DNA of 64,000 nucleotides from Ariolimax columbianus (Eukaryota; Mollusca; Gastropoda; Stylommatophora; Arionidae), in the NCBI GenBank assembly GCA_036924085.1, contig JAVGWX010000014.1, forward strand, positions 42,279,556-42,343,555, given 5' to 3'. Below, in pieces: positions 52,549 through 63,754 of this stretch. The notes beneath the pieces are model-generated. The model was not told where the DNA came from, did not search any database, and worked only from the letters and a program-made list of their open reading frames with translations. Position numbers and translations under genes: made by a program. Position 1 is the first letter of the stretch. Each line of letters opens with the position of its first letter.

Positions 52549-52940
52549 AAGAAAGAAGGAATGAGAGAAGAAGGAAGAAAGGAAGGAAAAAAGTAGAAAA
52601 AGAAGAAGAAGAAGCAGAACTAGAAAAATATGAAGAAAAAGAAGAAGAAGATGAAGATGAAGAAAGAAGAGGAGTGTGAGGAAGACGAAAAAGAAGAAAA
52701 AGTAAAAGGGATAAAAGAAGTAGGTGATGAAGGTGGAAAAAAAGTAGAGGAGGAAGAAGAAAGAGAAGAATAATCTGAAGAAGAAGAAGAAAATGAAGAA
52801 GGGGAAGATCAGGCACATAAAAAGGAAACGATGAAGAAGAAGAAGAAGAAGAAGAAAAAAAAAGACGAAAACGAAGAAGACGAAGAAGAAGAAGAAGAAA
52901 AAGAAGAAGAATACAAATGTGTTTAGACATTTACAAAACA
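52549..52940. repeat. GAA-rich tract; 52600-52935 is the right arm of the inverted repeat
   Basis: Reverse-complement counterpart of 47280-47600. It shares GGGGAAGATCAGGCACATAA, GTAGGTGATGAAGGTGGAAA and GGAGTGTGAGGAAGACG, and ends AAATGTGTTTAGACATTTAC. The poly-Lys/poly-Glu type frames are artefacts. Confidence 0.85.
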
Positions 52941-53269
52941 AAACTTAAAAGCAGTTACATTATTTAATAGCAGTCACAAATTAGGGTATTTTATTACACG
53001 AAACACTCGGATGGATTACTTATAAATACCATAGTTTCTAATCTCCCTAAACTAATTATCTACATTACAAGAAAAACGAGTTACAGGACATAAAAGGACA
53101 AACTAACAGTTTGTTTAATAACATATAGCAGAGCGCTTGTAACAGCCGGGCCTTGCAAGTATCAACGTAGCATACTTGTTGGTGGGCATTTACAAGAATA
53201 GGTCATCAACATGTAACACATTCTGACATCCAAATAAACCAATCAAAAATTGAAAATTAAAATTATCCG
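52941..53269. other. Unassigned DNA
   Basis: No feature recognised. Confidence 0.3.
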
Positions 53270-54060
53270 GTGTTATGAATACTACTCGTAACTTCTTTAT
53301 GGTGCAGGAACATGGACAATGAATAACATGGAAAAGACTATTGAAGCCTTTGGAATGTTGCTACATTGAAGATTGGATCGCATTTCTTGGAAAGAGACAA
53401 CAAGAAATGCGGAGGTAATGAAAAAAATGGTTGTGAAAAAAGAATTAATAACCGAAATCAGGGTTACCCGAGTGGTCCGCCGGGGTCTTTGTGTATGACA
53501 CTGACAAGAATAGCACCACTGCCTCACATAGAGCATGTCGTAAGAGGCGACTAACTGTGTGACATGGCATAAAATAGGCCATGGTTATCTGGTTTGCTTA
53601 GAACAGCATATATGGTGCCTAACAGGATGCAGGTCTACTTTGCTCTTGTGATTGGGTTTATTAAGATGGACTCGCACATCGGTTAGCCACCCTCAGTAAG
53701 CGCTTGTCCAAACGCAGCGGGATAGTAAGCTGCTCGAGCCTAGCCCACTAAGCAAGAAACCTTTCTCTCGGCTACATCCAGCTCATATCAGAGCTGGGAC
53801 CTGCACATGGGCATCTGTCCCTGTAGAAATACAGGCTGACTAATAACTAAGAACTAAGAATCACTCTTAGGCAGTAAAGTTTGTTGGTCATACAACGAGA
53901 CATACATCCTTGTTGAAGACCATACCAGAGGACAACGTTATAAATGAATGCATAACATCAGGAGGTGGACTGAAAAAAGACTCTCAGATTTCACTATTAC
54001 GGTAGGAGATAGATTACACTGGAGATCCATTGCAGCCGTCATTCGATACAAGATGATACT
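53270..54060 (+). pseudogene. LINE post-RT tail, split by a family X insertion
   Basis: Left part (53290-53462): GAGTWTMNNMEKTIEAFGML, then RLDRISWKETTRNAEVMKKM. Right part (53865-54060): KFVGH-like sequence, then GLKKDSQIS and RLHWRSIAAVIRYKMI-like (GGAGATCCATTGCAGCCGTC at ~54022). The same sequence is continuous in the relative at 28300-28757, so X (53465-53860) landed within this copy. Confidence 0.7.
53465..53860 (+). mobile_element. Dispersed repeat family X, near-complete copy inside a LINE
   Basis: CGAGTGGTCCGCCGGGGTCT, GTCGTAAGAGGCGACTAACT, GTGCCTAACAGGATGCAGGT, CGCACATCGGTTAGCCACCC and CAGAGCTGGGACCTGCACAT. It ends near ACAGGCTGACTAATAACTAA. Its location inside a LINE gives empty-site information for the boundaries. 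A clean TSD was not found by eye. Confidence 0.8.
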
Positions 54061-54084
54061 TGAACTGAACCGAAACGGGTCAAA

Positions 54085-54450
54085 TCATCTGAGTTGTGCA
54101 CGAGATGACACCGCATGAACTGCAGCGGTCAGCGACCCATAGCAGACTGCTATCGCCAGGGCCAGCAGCCAGAGCTGCCAAAAACCCTTCTACACCTCCA
54201 CGCGGTGATCCTAGATAACAAGCTGCAACAAAGCAGACTGACTAAGTAGAAGGGATCGAAGACTGAGGGCAATCAGGTAATCAGAAATGCCTGCTGAAGT
54301 CGGATGTATTAGACCGAAAGGTGCAAATATCGCAGCCAAGCCTTAAACCACGACACATCGTATTCCGTTCTCTGGACTACATTCCGCTACTTGCAAAGCT
54401 TTTTTCGAGGCTTGGTAGCGGGAGATTGAAAACGAACAATGAAGAAGTAC
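54085..54450 (+). mobile_element. SINE-like family Y, copy
   Basis: CATGAACTGCAGCGGTCAGC, CTTCTACACCTCCACGCGGT, AAGGGATCGAAGA, GCTGAAGTCGGATGTATTAG, ACCGAAAGGTGCAAATATCG and CGTATTCCGTTCTCTGGACT. It ends GAAAACGAACAATGAAGAAG, again GAA-like. Confidence 0.8.
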
Positions 54451-55049
54451 AGGAGATGAACATAATACAAGCAGTGTATCGTTCCAAGCACACAGCAAAA
54501 AGCATGAGTGCCTCGCGAATGGTACTAGCAACATGATCATGTCAAAGAATGAATGTTAAACTGTAATGAAAATGATCGGAACAAACTTCTTCGGCGTTCG
54601 TTCCGGAAAGAATGGTGTGACGTCCATTCGTGGCTTACAGCGATCGCTATGTATTTCGCCTTGACACATCTGATTTCATCTAGCTTTTGTTGTGTACAGA
54701 TTTTGCCTTTCCACTGCGATCTCTATGGTTAGTCAGATTTCATTAGTTTAACCTGTTTGAGGCAGAAAGTGGCTTGATTAGTTCTTCCTTGCTGATCCTG
54801 ATGCACACAGACAGCTATGAGTCGCTAGCTGCTGCCAGCTCGTTCACCGTGTGTATCTTTGTCCCCCTGATCGGATACAGGCTTTCTGTAAATGGACCAG
54901 TTGTAATGGTGGCTATACATTTTACTGGGAGCGACAAATGACATTTGTCTCCAAAGTCATATTAAGATAAGGCAGTCTTCGAAGCTGACTCCTTCACACT
55001 GAGAATGCATATTTGGAAGCGGATTGTAATCGTTCATCTTATATCTCCA
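54451..55049. other. Unassigned DNA
   Basis: No feature recognised. Confidence 0.3.
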
Positions 55050-56290
55050 GAAATTGAAACTGGGTTGTCCTGGCTGTAGTGCAATACGATGCTTCTCATT
55101 ATATTCACAATGTGTATCACATAATGCTTTTGCGGATTATATTGAAGAGTATATAAAGAAATATGAATACGGAATTCAGGAAGTGCAAGTAGGCTTCAGA
55201 AAAGACATAACGATCGGAGATCAAATATTTGCTACGAGGAACTTATAATAAAATTGTAGAGAGTATAACGTAGATCTGTATACATACTTCATCGATTGCA
55301 TACAACATCATAATTTGTGAAAAAGCATGGCAAGATATGAGGTTTCCAATAGGTCTGATCGATCTAATCGAATCATTATATGGGAAAGATCAAGCTGCTG
55401 TCACAGCATCTAGTGAAACATTCGATTGGTTCGAAGTGCAAATGGGACCACGGAAGCAGTGGATCCTCTCCCAGTACATATTGAACATTTATACAGAGTG
55501 CATGATGAGGAACGTTAGAGAGGATACTAATATCAACAGGTACGCTCCCTTTACAATCGGCGGAAACAAGAGCCTGGAGCTAAAATACGCAGACGATACC
55601 GTACAGTAGAGAGGTGTTAGAGCAACTAATTGCAGCCATAAGCAGATGGGGAGAAGAACAAAACCTCTTTGTAACAATAATTTAAAACAATGATAATGAC
55701 CATCGACAAAACACGGAATCAACAGACATTCAAATTCTTGGGTGTGGAAATATAAAAAGGCACAAGCTTCGAGTATATGGGCTCTAGAACTGACAGCAAT
55801 GGCGACTGCCCAAAGGAAATCAGAAGAAGATTGGCAATGGTAATCCAGAGATTACATAATCTCAAGAAACTGGCAGAATACTATCAAGCAAATACGACGT
55901 GAACGTTTTGAGGACCTCTGTTTTTCCCGTCGCAGCATACGACTGGAAAACATGGACAGTTACCCAAACCTCAGGAAACATAAAATGTCTTCAGATTATT
56001 ATGAACCGAAGAAAAAAAATGCAGACATCCGATAAGAATTGGGCACATAAGAGATCTGGTTCATAAATGTCATCATGAGCAGAACATTGAAACACTTTGG
56101 TCACATCTAAAGGCCCAAATGTCTTGAGAGAACGGTAATTGTAGGTATGGTGTGGGGCAAGAAAATTAGAGGCAGACCAAATACACGTTTGCGCATGAGC
56201 CTGGAGCAGGCTGGAAATGTTGGAAAAGATCGAGTTTATTCCAGGCAGACTGTGATGGTAGCGACATTCTGCAAAGGATATGATACATGA
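55050..56290 (+). pseudogene. LINE reverse transcriptase, decayed; longest copy of the 15.5-kb family
   Basis: VQVGFRKDITIGDQIFATRN (RT, ~55184), FPIGLIDLIESLYGKDQAAV, DWFEVQMGPRKQWILSQYIL (motif B region), MRNVREDTNINRYAPFTIGG and LELKYADDTVQ (YADD active site, ~55585). Then GTSFEYMGSRTDSNGDCPKE, IRRRLAMVIQRLHNLKKLA, HFGHI, CLERTVIVGMVWGKK and VMVATFCKGYDT. Stops and frameshifts are frequent, and motif A (FIDYKKAFD in intact members) is ruined. The active-site motif YADD distinguishes this family from the FADD ones. Confidence 0.85.
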
Positions 56291-56953
56291 TGGCGATTTG
56301 GATCACAGTATCAGTATTCACGAGTTTGCTGAAACTATGTCAGTTTTGATGATTGAGGTGGTGAAGGAAGCCAGAATTTTCATTTAGTATGTTTCATCGA
56401 TGATATTAGTCTAAGCTGCATTCATCATATGGTTCTACACGTATGTCAAACACAAAACAAGCAAACAAAAAAGCAAAGGTTCAAAAAGATCCAAATAGAT
56501 CATCGCAAGAAAATGGTTTTAGAACCGCTGACGAAGAACAAAGGATACGTCCACACTTTGTGTACTCCCATCAACGCTATCTGCCTGCATTTGATGTCAG
56601 TCTTCCTTGGTCGAGATCACTTATCTATGTATCCACCGTGAAGCCAACGGAGGGCCACACATTGGCCCACAGCCGGGATGAGGGGGATAAAAGCGATCAG
56701 AGAAACCAAGCATTAAAATCACTTGCACTGTTTTTGTGTTTGGTTAGAGTAGGCAAGTAGGTGATGAAGTGTGGGTGGTCTTTTTGGTTCGGAACGGTGA
56801 TGTTTTCATGTGTGAATTGAGTAACAGTGTCCGTGGTTCTGCTTAAATTATTTACCTCGAAAAACATTTGTTTTTGCAATCTACTACCAGTAGGAAGTAC
56901 AGCCACATGTAAACATTGAAAGAAACCGGTATGAATAAATAAAATATAAATGT

Positions 56954-56954
<1 letters not shown>
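56291..56954. other. Unassigned DNA
   Basis: A 105-codon frame (56443-56760) has no recognised motif and overlaps another frame. No repeat seen. Confidence 0.3.
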
Positions 56955-57019
<65 letters not shown>

Positions 57020-57032
57020 TTATATATATATA

Positions 57033-57073
<41 letters not shown>

Positions 57074-57078
57074 TTCTT
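56955..57078. repeat. (TA)n/(GT)n compound microsatellite
   Basis: TA run to ~57032, GTGTGTGTGTGTG, then TA to ~57073. It abuts the LINE3-type tail on its right. Confidence 0.95.
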
Positions 57079-57145
57079 TTCGCTTATCCTGTTATGTCTT
57101 TCAGCGTCAGGTTATGAAGAGTTCTCTAGAGCGAGCCCGTCTGTG
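57079..57145 (-). mobile_element. LINE3-type C-terminal scrap
   Basis: The minus strand encodes [13 protein letters not shown], running 3' into (TA)n. It is about 42/45 identical to the inverted partner at 57700-57745. Confidence 0.5.
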
Positions 57146-57439
57146 TGCATCATGCACAATAGCATTGACTGGCTCATATATTTTTGTAAACCACCGATTA
57201 TGTCTGTCTTTAGCTTTGAATCCGTTGTATCTAAATTGCATTATTTCTTGGGGAAGGCGGGGGAAGGGGGATGTGTGGTGGTAGACTTGTTACGTGGCCA
57301 AACTATTTTAGTTGCTGTCTTTTAATGTAGTCCAGTAATGGTGGTGTTCTCACTAGTCTCCTGATGTCATCGTTTCTGATCATGTCTCTCTTTCCTACGC
57401 TCAATATTTGTCATAGGAATTTCATTTCTGAGAGACGGG
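57146..57439. other. Unassigned DNA
   Basis: No feature recognised. Confidence 0.3.
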
Positions 57440-57675
57440 GAGGGGGAGGGGGCAGTAGTCTCGAGGTAAGGTGTTCGCCTCGGGTTCTGGAGGTTACGGG
57501 TTCAAATCCTGGTGGATACACCGAGATTTTTTCACGTGGATAATCCCGTAAATGTGTCCCCTGATTTCTGAGTAATGAGATCAGACAACCGCCATCTATG
57601 GTGCGCACGTTAAAAATACCTTGGCAGTTGGAAATCGAAAAGAGAAGGCTTAACGGCCGCTGCCCAGACAATAAT
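57440..57675 (+). mobile_element. tRNA-derived SINE
   Basis: Head: TAGTCTCGAGGTAAGGTG (A box region) and GGTTCAAATCC (B box, ~57499). The body carries GCGCACGTTAAAAATACCTT, GGCAGTTGGAAATCGAAAAG and GGCTTAACGGCCGCTGCCCA, then AATAATTC. It lies between two inverted LINE3 scraps. Confidence 0.75.
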
Positions 57676-57699
57676 TCTTGCTAAAAATATATATATATA

Positions 57700-57763
57700 A
57701 CTCGTTCTAGAGATCTCTTCATAACCTGACGCTGAAAGGCATAACTGAATACGCGGAAATAAA

Positions 57764-57836
<73 letters not shown>

Positions 57837-57858
57837 ATATGTATATATATATATAATT
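57700..57858 (+). mobile_element. LINE3-type C-terminal scrap followed by (TA)n
   Basis: [13 protein letters not shown] is encoded at 57712-57752, then AAATAAATATATG and a (TA)n run to ~57855. This matches the 57079-57145 scrap in inverted orientation, including its TA-rich 3' side. Confidence 0.55.
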
Positions 57859-58612
57859 ACTTGTATCTTCCCCCATGCCTAGTAAGTAGCAGGAAGTTGT
57901 AAAATATCTACTAGGTATAGTCGAAGCATTCGAAGCAAACATGCCTGTTTGAAAACCCGGATTCCAAGTATTCATACATATATATATATATTTATTTATA
58001 AATGAATGAGAGTTGATTAAGCCAACTTATCCGCTTTACGACAATGCAAGAACATGTGTTAGCTCTTCGAAGTAAATCAGTTAACGTAGTTCTGTTTTGT
58101 TCTGGCTCTATCAATAATCGACGTCACATCACTCCTATACGTTGTCAGTATTTCACGACTAATCTCGAAGAATTACGTTTCTGTTGGTTTCATTAACCCG
58201 CTGGCTGCCTACACTCCTCTAAAGTTCCCTTCTGTGGTTCCCAACCTGCTCATGTGACGAGTGATTTCCAAATAAATAATCACATCTGTTCTTCTTCAGT
58301 GTGTAAATGTCCGTTTTACATTTTCGTGTACACTTATTGTTTCTGCTTGATTTGGTAGCCAGTCGCATGCAGAACCTTTCTTAAACTTTCTATTTTGTTT
58401 AACTTATTGATGCTTCTAAAAACGTAGAGGATTATTTGTTATTTTTGTAATGGTATATATTCATTCCCGAAGTGTAAACTGGCTCTATATCCAACCCTCT
58501 TCATCTGCCTTGCACGTTACATTGTTGCTACTCATTTCTCCCTTTTCGGGCCCGGTAACAAAAGTACAATTTGTTGTTGTCATTACATATTTTGATCAGA
58601 TTTTCACAGACA
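57859..58612. other. Unassigned DNA
   Basis: A short TA run at 57977-57992. No other feature. Confidence 0.3.
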
Positions 58613-58904
58613 TACATTGGTTGCCGCGTAGCGCAGTGGTTAGCGCTCTGGCTTCGCATCTGAGTGGTCCTGGGTTCATTCCCCAGTTGAGGCGGTAATG
58701 TCTTTTTCAGACCGCAATGGCCCCCGGGTCGACCAAGCCTTAAATGGGTACCGGTTCGGTCCAGGAAGTAAAAGCGGCGAGGGATAGGAGATGGCTACCG
58801 CCCTCATATAGCCAAGCCTTTGAAATGTGAGATCGCTAACACCTCACACCCCTACGGCAGTAATGCTATGGAGTACTTTATTTTACTTTACTTACATTTG
58901 TTGC
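58613..58904 (+). mobile_element. tRNA-derived SINE with 12-bp TSD
   Basis: Head: CGTAGCGCAGTGGTTAGCGC (A box), CTTCGCA anticodon-like loop (TCG, tRNA-Arg-like) and GGGTTCATTCCCC (B box, ~58672). Body: CCCGGGTCGACCAAGCCTT, GGTACCGGTTCGGTCCAGGA, GTAAAAGCGGCGAGGGATAG and CACCTCACACCCCTACGGCA. The end is TTTATTTTACTTTA. TACATTGGTTGC (58613-58624) and TACATTTGTTGC (58893-58904) flank it, with one mismatch. Strong enough to call a complete retroposed SINE; the cloverleaf is imperfect, so it is not a tRNA gene. Confidence 0.88.
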
Positions 58905-59289
58905 TACCTCTTTCTTTATTCTTAGATATCGTTAGAAATGATTGTTTTAACATTAACCAAATTGTCCTCTATCTCTTCTTCGTTAATTGTTTGTGTTTAC
59001 TAGTTCTGTTTCTAACCTAGAAATGATTTTTAAGCGATGAACTTAATTTTCGCAGATGATTATTTTTAAATTGTTGTTTTCCCTGTCTTTCCCGCTTTTT
59101 CAGAAATGGTTTGTAGGGAGATGGACTATATTTTCAAATTTTCTTTCCATTTCTATAGAGATGGACTATTGTCAAATGATCTTTCCATTTATAATACGTG
59201 TTGTTTTTATTGTTATTTGTTTGTTGCTTTATTTGTTCTTTTTCTTCTTTTTTCTTCTTATTCTTCTTCATTTTCTTTCGTTCTAAAAC
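58905..59289. other. Unassigned T-rich DNA
   Basis: TTTTTCTTCTTTTTTCTTC near 59230-59290 abuts the minus-strand Y copy and is probably its tail. No gene. Confidence 0.35.
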
Positions 59290-59640
59290 TTCTGCTACCA
59301 AGCCCCAAAGATGGTGTTGCAAGTAAAAATATTTTGTCCGGAGAACGGAATGCGTTGTGTTATAGTTTACAGCTTGACTGCGATTTTTGCAGCTTAAAGT
59401 TCGACACATCAGACTTCAGCAGGCATTATTGAGTACTGGGCTAGGCTTCCCACTTCGATCCATTCTCCTTAGTCCGTATGCCATGTTGCAGCAAGGTTAT
59501 CCAGGATCACAACATGGAGGTAGAGAAATGTCTTGACAGCTCAGGCTCCCTGGCCCTGACAGTAGTGGTAGTCTTTTGTTCGCTGACCGCTACAGCTCAT
59601 CGAATGCTCAGCAGCTTAATCCCTTGTTTTTATGTGTTCA
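59290..59640 (-). mobile_element. SINE-like family Y, copy
   Basis: The minus strand carries GATGAGCTGTAGCGGTCAGC, GGATCGAAGTGGGAA, CCTGCTGAAGTCTGATGTGT and GCATTCCGTTCTCCGGAC. Its end runs into GAA-type sequence (TTC on plus). Confidence 0.75.
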
Positions 59641-60039
59641 AATTATTACACATTCGGTATTTTCTTTGATATGAGGTGAACTTAGTTTTCCTCCGTTCGT
59701 ATAATGTTTTTTTTTATCTCTTACTCATTCGTTCCTCTTCTTCCATGTAAGATTACATTTTGTTAACCCAATTCGAATTTGAATGTGTAATATCCATTTT
59801 CATTTCTTTTCCAGCGTAGTTCTCAAGTGTTTAAACATTTCTTATACCTCTCTCTCCCAAACTCTTATTTTCTTTATTTCTTTCTCGTTCTTTGTTTATT
59901 TAACAATTAATTTAGCGTCACGTTATTTTTTGTCCATTTTTTCTTATTTCTTCTTAAATTTTCCCCGTATTGGATAATGTCATGCTTCTGTAGAAACAGG
60001 ACTCTACTCTCATTGTCATGGACCAACGTTAATAGATTC
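59641..60039. other. Unassigned T-rich DNA
   Basis: No feature recognised. Confidence 0.3.
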
Positions 60040-60220
60040 AATAGATTCATAGCTAAGACAACAGCAAACAGCTGTAACATAAATGTTCGTCTTTTCTAGC
60101 AGAATATTCGACACCACCAACAGTTAAACTATGGACTATTTTGTTACGTCACTATCTAAAATTCAAGCCTAAAATAGATATATCTTTTGTTTGGGGTGAA
60201 ATAACACACACTTTTTACTT
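60040..60220 (+). repeat. Dispersed repeat W, copy without minisatellite
   Basis: Aligns with 39190-39360 as described there. Identity is moderate. Confidence 0.45.
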
Positions 60221-60333
60221 TATGCAATTTTAGCTAAATGAACTGTAAAAAGTTAATGTTAGTGATATTATTACTATTATAGTGCGTTCAGAAATGCGTC
60301 CAGATCTTTAAAATAATGTATCGGACCAATTCA

Positions 60334-60960
60334 TCATCATCATGTAGCAAGTCCTTTGTAGAACGTCGCTCTCATCACAGCCAGCCGAAATGAATCTCGG
60401 TCTGCAGTCAATCTTCCCGCCTGTTCCATGTTCATGTTTAGAATATCCTTGATATCTTCGAGTATCCACCTTCGCCTTGGTCGACCCCTGCGTCGCCTTC
60501 CAGGCACCTTGCTCTACATGACGTTCTTTCCAGTCCGTGATGACGTTTGACGTGGTTAAAAAAATTAAATTTCTGAAATATAGCATTGTTTATAAACCAA
60601 TTTTCTTCAACATTCAGGTCTTCTATGATGGCTTTATTTGTCACTTTATCTTTCCAAGGACTTTTTAGGATTCGTCTGTAACCTTTTGTTTCCAACGCTC
60701 CAATTTCCTTCCTTGCTACTTGTGTTATATCCATGTCTCGCGCACGTACATTGCCACAGGGAATATGCATTTCCTCGGGATCTTCAGGTTTAGTTGCTTG
60801 TTTGCATTTTGCCATAAATTGTGCATGTTGTTTAGCTTCGTCTTCAAATCTGTTTTAAACAGTCTCCGTCGTTGGATAACGTAAAGGCAAGGTATTCAAA
60901 ATGTTGAACATTTTCGATTTTTTCATTTTTATTAGCAATCTGGGGCTGAAGTTCTGATTT
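60334..60960 (-). pseudogene. LINE post-RT tail fragment, ATG-tailed, same family as 15490-16209
   Basis: The minus strand gives LETKGYRRILKSPWKDKVTN, KAIIEDLNVEENWFINNAIF, FFNHVKRHHGLERT and, after frame changes, DSFRLAVMRATFYKGLAT. Then comes ATGATGATGA (TCATCATCAT at ~60332-60341 on plus). Upstream it fades near 60960. Confidence 0.8.
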
Positions 60961-62754
60961 ATCAGTTCACTTTACCTTAGTTCTCTTAATGTTTAGGAAA
61001 GGATCTGAGCTTCACTGGGCTTCTGAACGGTCATGAGCAGTTTTTCCAGGCTCTTGACGTTGTTTAACAGCATGACCAATTATGAGACATAACTTGAATA
61101 CACGTGTTTTTATAGTTTTTGTAAGGTCCACTTTTCTTTTTATATTTTGTCAGTCCTATATAGTAATTAGGATGCATTTTAGCTGCCTTGGGGAATGATA
61201 AAAAGGTATGTCTTTGTTCGAAAGCATTTTAAGAGTTCTACAGTAATCAATGGCATATTGTAGGGAAAGGTATTTCGTGGAACCGCATATTGCACTTGTT
61301 TTGGGTGGAAATCGGAAACATTCACATTTATTGAACCGACAAATCCGAAATGCTCCCCAAATTAAACTTAGGAAGATAATCAACATTAATATCTCTAAAA
61401 CTACATTATGAAAAGCTGTAAGAGGGGGGGGGGGGGGGTGTGCTGTTTTCGCATTCTGCAAGCACAAAAAACTAGAACAATATTTCCGGAATGCCTCATT
61501 TAGTAGCTTTTGAAGTGAATGTTTACGGAATTAGAGAAATGCGTTAGCAAGTTGTTTGATCATCGTAATCGATGAGGACTACTTGGTCAGCATTCACTGT
61601 TCGTATGAGTTCGAAGATGGCTAAATAATCTAATCTGAGCCTTGAATTGTCTGTTGCACTTTGTACAGAGAAATAAGACACCTTCCATCGGGGTAGAAGA
61701 AGGGTTGACGTGAGCTGAATTGCGCTAACAAAAATTAAAACATCGCGTATATAGATGAAACACGGTAAATACACACCATACTAAGGAAAATAAATCATGA
61801 TCTATAGATGGAACTGCAAAAATGTGTGTGCCAAGTAGTAAATACAGCTACTAATAGTCGCTCGTGCATGAGACAGACAACATGGACTGTTGAAGAATGG
61901 TGAAACCATGTATGTTTCAAAATCTAGCGACAATAGGTACATGAATGGTCACATATTTAGAGAGTGAATTGAGAAAACTATGCTTACATCATTAGATAGA
62001 CCTACCTGTCTGGTACTGAACAAAGCTCATTGCTTCCTGCCAAACCGCATTGGCACTGGAAGGCAAGGTCCCGACATCAGTAAGTACTAAGTACAAGATC
62101 AAACTGTGGCTAACATAGGAACACATTCAAATACACATCAAACCTGAATTGTTGTCACTAGTAACGAATACACAGGCGCTTCACGTTGACAAAGTAATAC
62201 AGGGCAATGGTTATATGTGTTTCTGAAAGCTACCCTACCATTCACTCTTAAAATCATGATTAATTAGTTTGCGAATAGGTGAAAGGGCAGTTGGCAATTA
62301 AACCTTCAAACTACTAGATGTAAAGGAAACTGCACATGATGCACGCTCAGACATTGACGAACAATTCTGGATTAAAGGTCACGATCAAGTAGTTAGTTAC
62401 AAAGTTTATTTTCTATTTATGCGTTAACGTCGTTGAAAGTTTGAGTCGTCTGTTCTGCGCCAAGTGCATTACGTCGGTCAATATGATCCAGTGTCACTGC
62501 GCAACGACTCGAATTCATCTATCCACCTCGCGGTCGCCCCTGGCCCTGCACTCAAATATATCAGCGTTGTAAGCTATAATTAAAAGTTGATTAGGATGTA
62601 TTCTCATGAAATGACATATACATTGGTTATTGGCAGAAAGATCGCTTGCCATTCGTTCAGCCTACAACAGTCATTGATATCTTTGAGTCATCCCATTATG
62701 AGTAGGGTAAGTACATTTATCTATTTATATTTTTGAAATAAACCAGCCACTAGA
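60961..62754. other. Unassigned intergenic DNA (~1.8 kb)
   Basis: A G homopolymer at about 61424-61438. Frames at 61156-61467 and 61544-61774 (minus) lack motifs. No repeat unit noticed. Confidence 0.3.
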
Positions 62755-62865
62755 ATATATATATTTAGGAACTGTTTTTACTGAGGACGGCAGACTCCAT
62801 AAAGAGATGGAAGAGAGGCTACATACGCTGTCAATTGACAGGCCAATGATGATGGTGATATATAT
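62755..62865 (+). pseudogene. LINE micro-fragment with ATG tail
   Basis: Reads YLGTVFTEDGRLHKEMEERL, the segment that follows the RT active site in LINEs. It then jumps almost at once to CCAATGATGATGGTGATATA, a typical 3' tail of the ATG-tailed families here. The intervening post-RT region is missing, so this is an internally deleted copy. Confidence 0.5.
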
Positions 62866-63436
62866 CTCAGCTACGTTCAGCTTATAAATCCTACAGCCCT
62901 CTTCCTAATTCGCAGCTAATGGAAAGCAAGGCAGGTTACAGCGAAATTACTCTGTACTCCCTTTGCAGGCACTGATAACACACTAACAATAAAACTATGT
63001 TACTTCCTCGCTCATCGCCACCCCCCCTCCCCCCTCCCAATTCAACAGGCGCGACCCTAGAATTGACCAACAAGACGGAAACAGTAGCTTCGCCATCTTG
63101 ACAACCAATCTCTCCCATGTTAAACTGACTCTTGTATTCGAGGTTCTAATTGTATCATCTGTCCCCACCTTCAGAGTTCGTCCACTATTATATTGAGCAC
63201 ACTGACTTACTGTTCTATATTTTCGATTATTCCGCGTCAGTGTGTGTATGTATATATATGTGTGCACGTGTGCATGTGTATGTACGTGGGTATTTTTTCT
63301 TTTTTTCTGGCCACTGTAAATAACGAAATCCAACTTCTTCTTTCTTGTCTTTTCTTTTTACATGGCGATAACCACTGCTGCTCTTAACACAACTGTCACT
63401 ATGAACAGTGTCATATTCATTGATACTGATAACAAT
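62866..63436. other. Unassigned DNA with short GT-rich and C-rich patches
   Basis: CCCCCCCTCCCCCCTCCC near 63021-63037 and GTGTGTATGTATATATATGT near 63240. A 112-codon minus frame (62995-63333) has no recognised domain. Confidence 0.3.
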
Positions 63437-63722
63437 CATTATAATCTACAGCTACTGCTACTACTACTGTTACGACTACTATCAATACTACTACTACTAC
63501 TACTACTACTACTACCACTACTACTACTACCAATACTACTACTACCAAAACTACTACTACTACTACTTCTACTGCTGCTACTACTACTACTACCAATACT
63601 ACTACTACTACTCCTACTACTACTACTACTATTACTACTACTACAAATACTATTACTACTACACCTACTACTGCTACAACTACTACTACTACTACTACTT
63701 CTACTACTACTGATACTAATGA

Positions 63723-63754
<32 letters not shown>

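Noticed and set aside
58613..58904. Genuine tRNA-Arg gene
   Set aside because: A and B boxes are present, but the acceptor and anticodon stems do not pair well, and a SINE body, tail and TSD follow.
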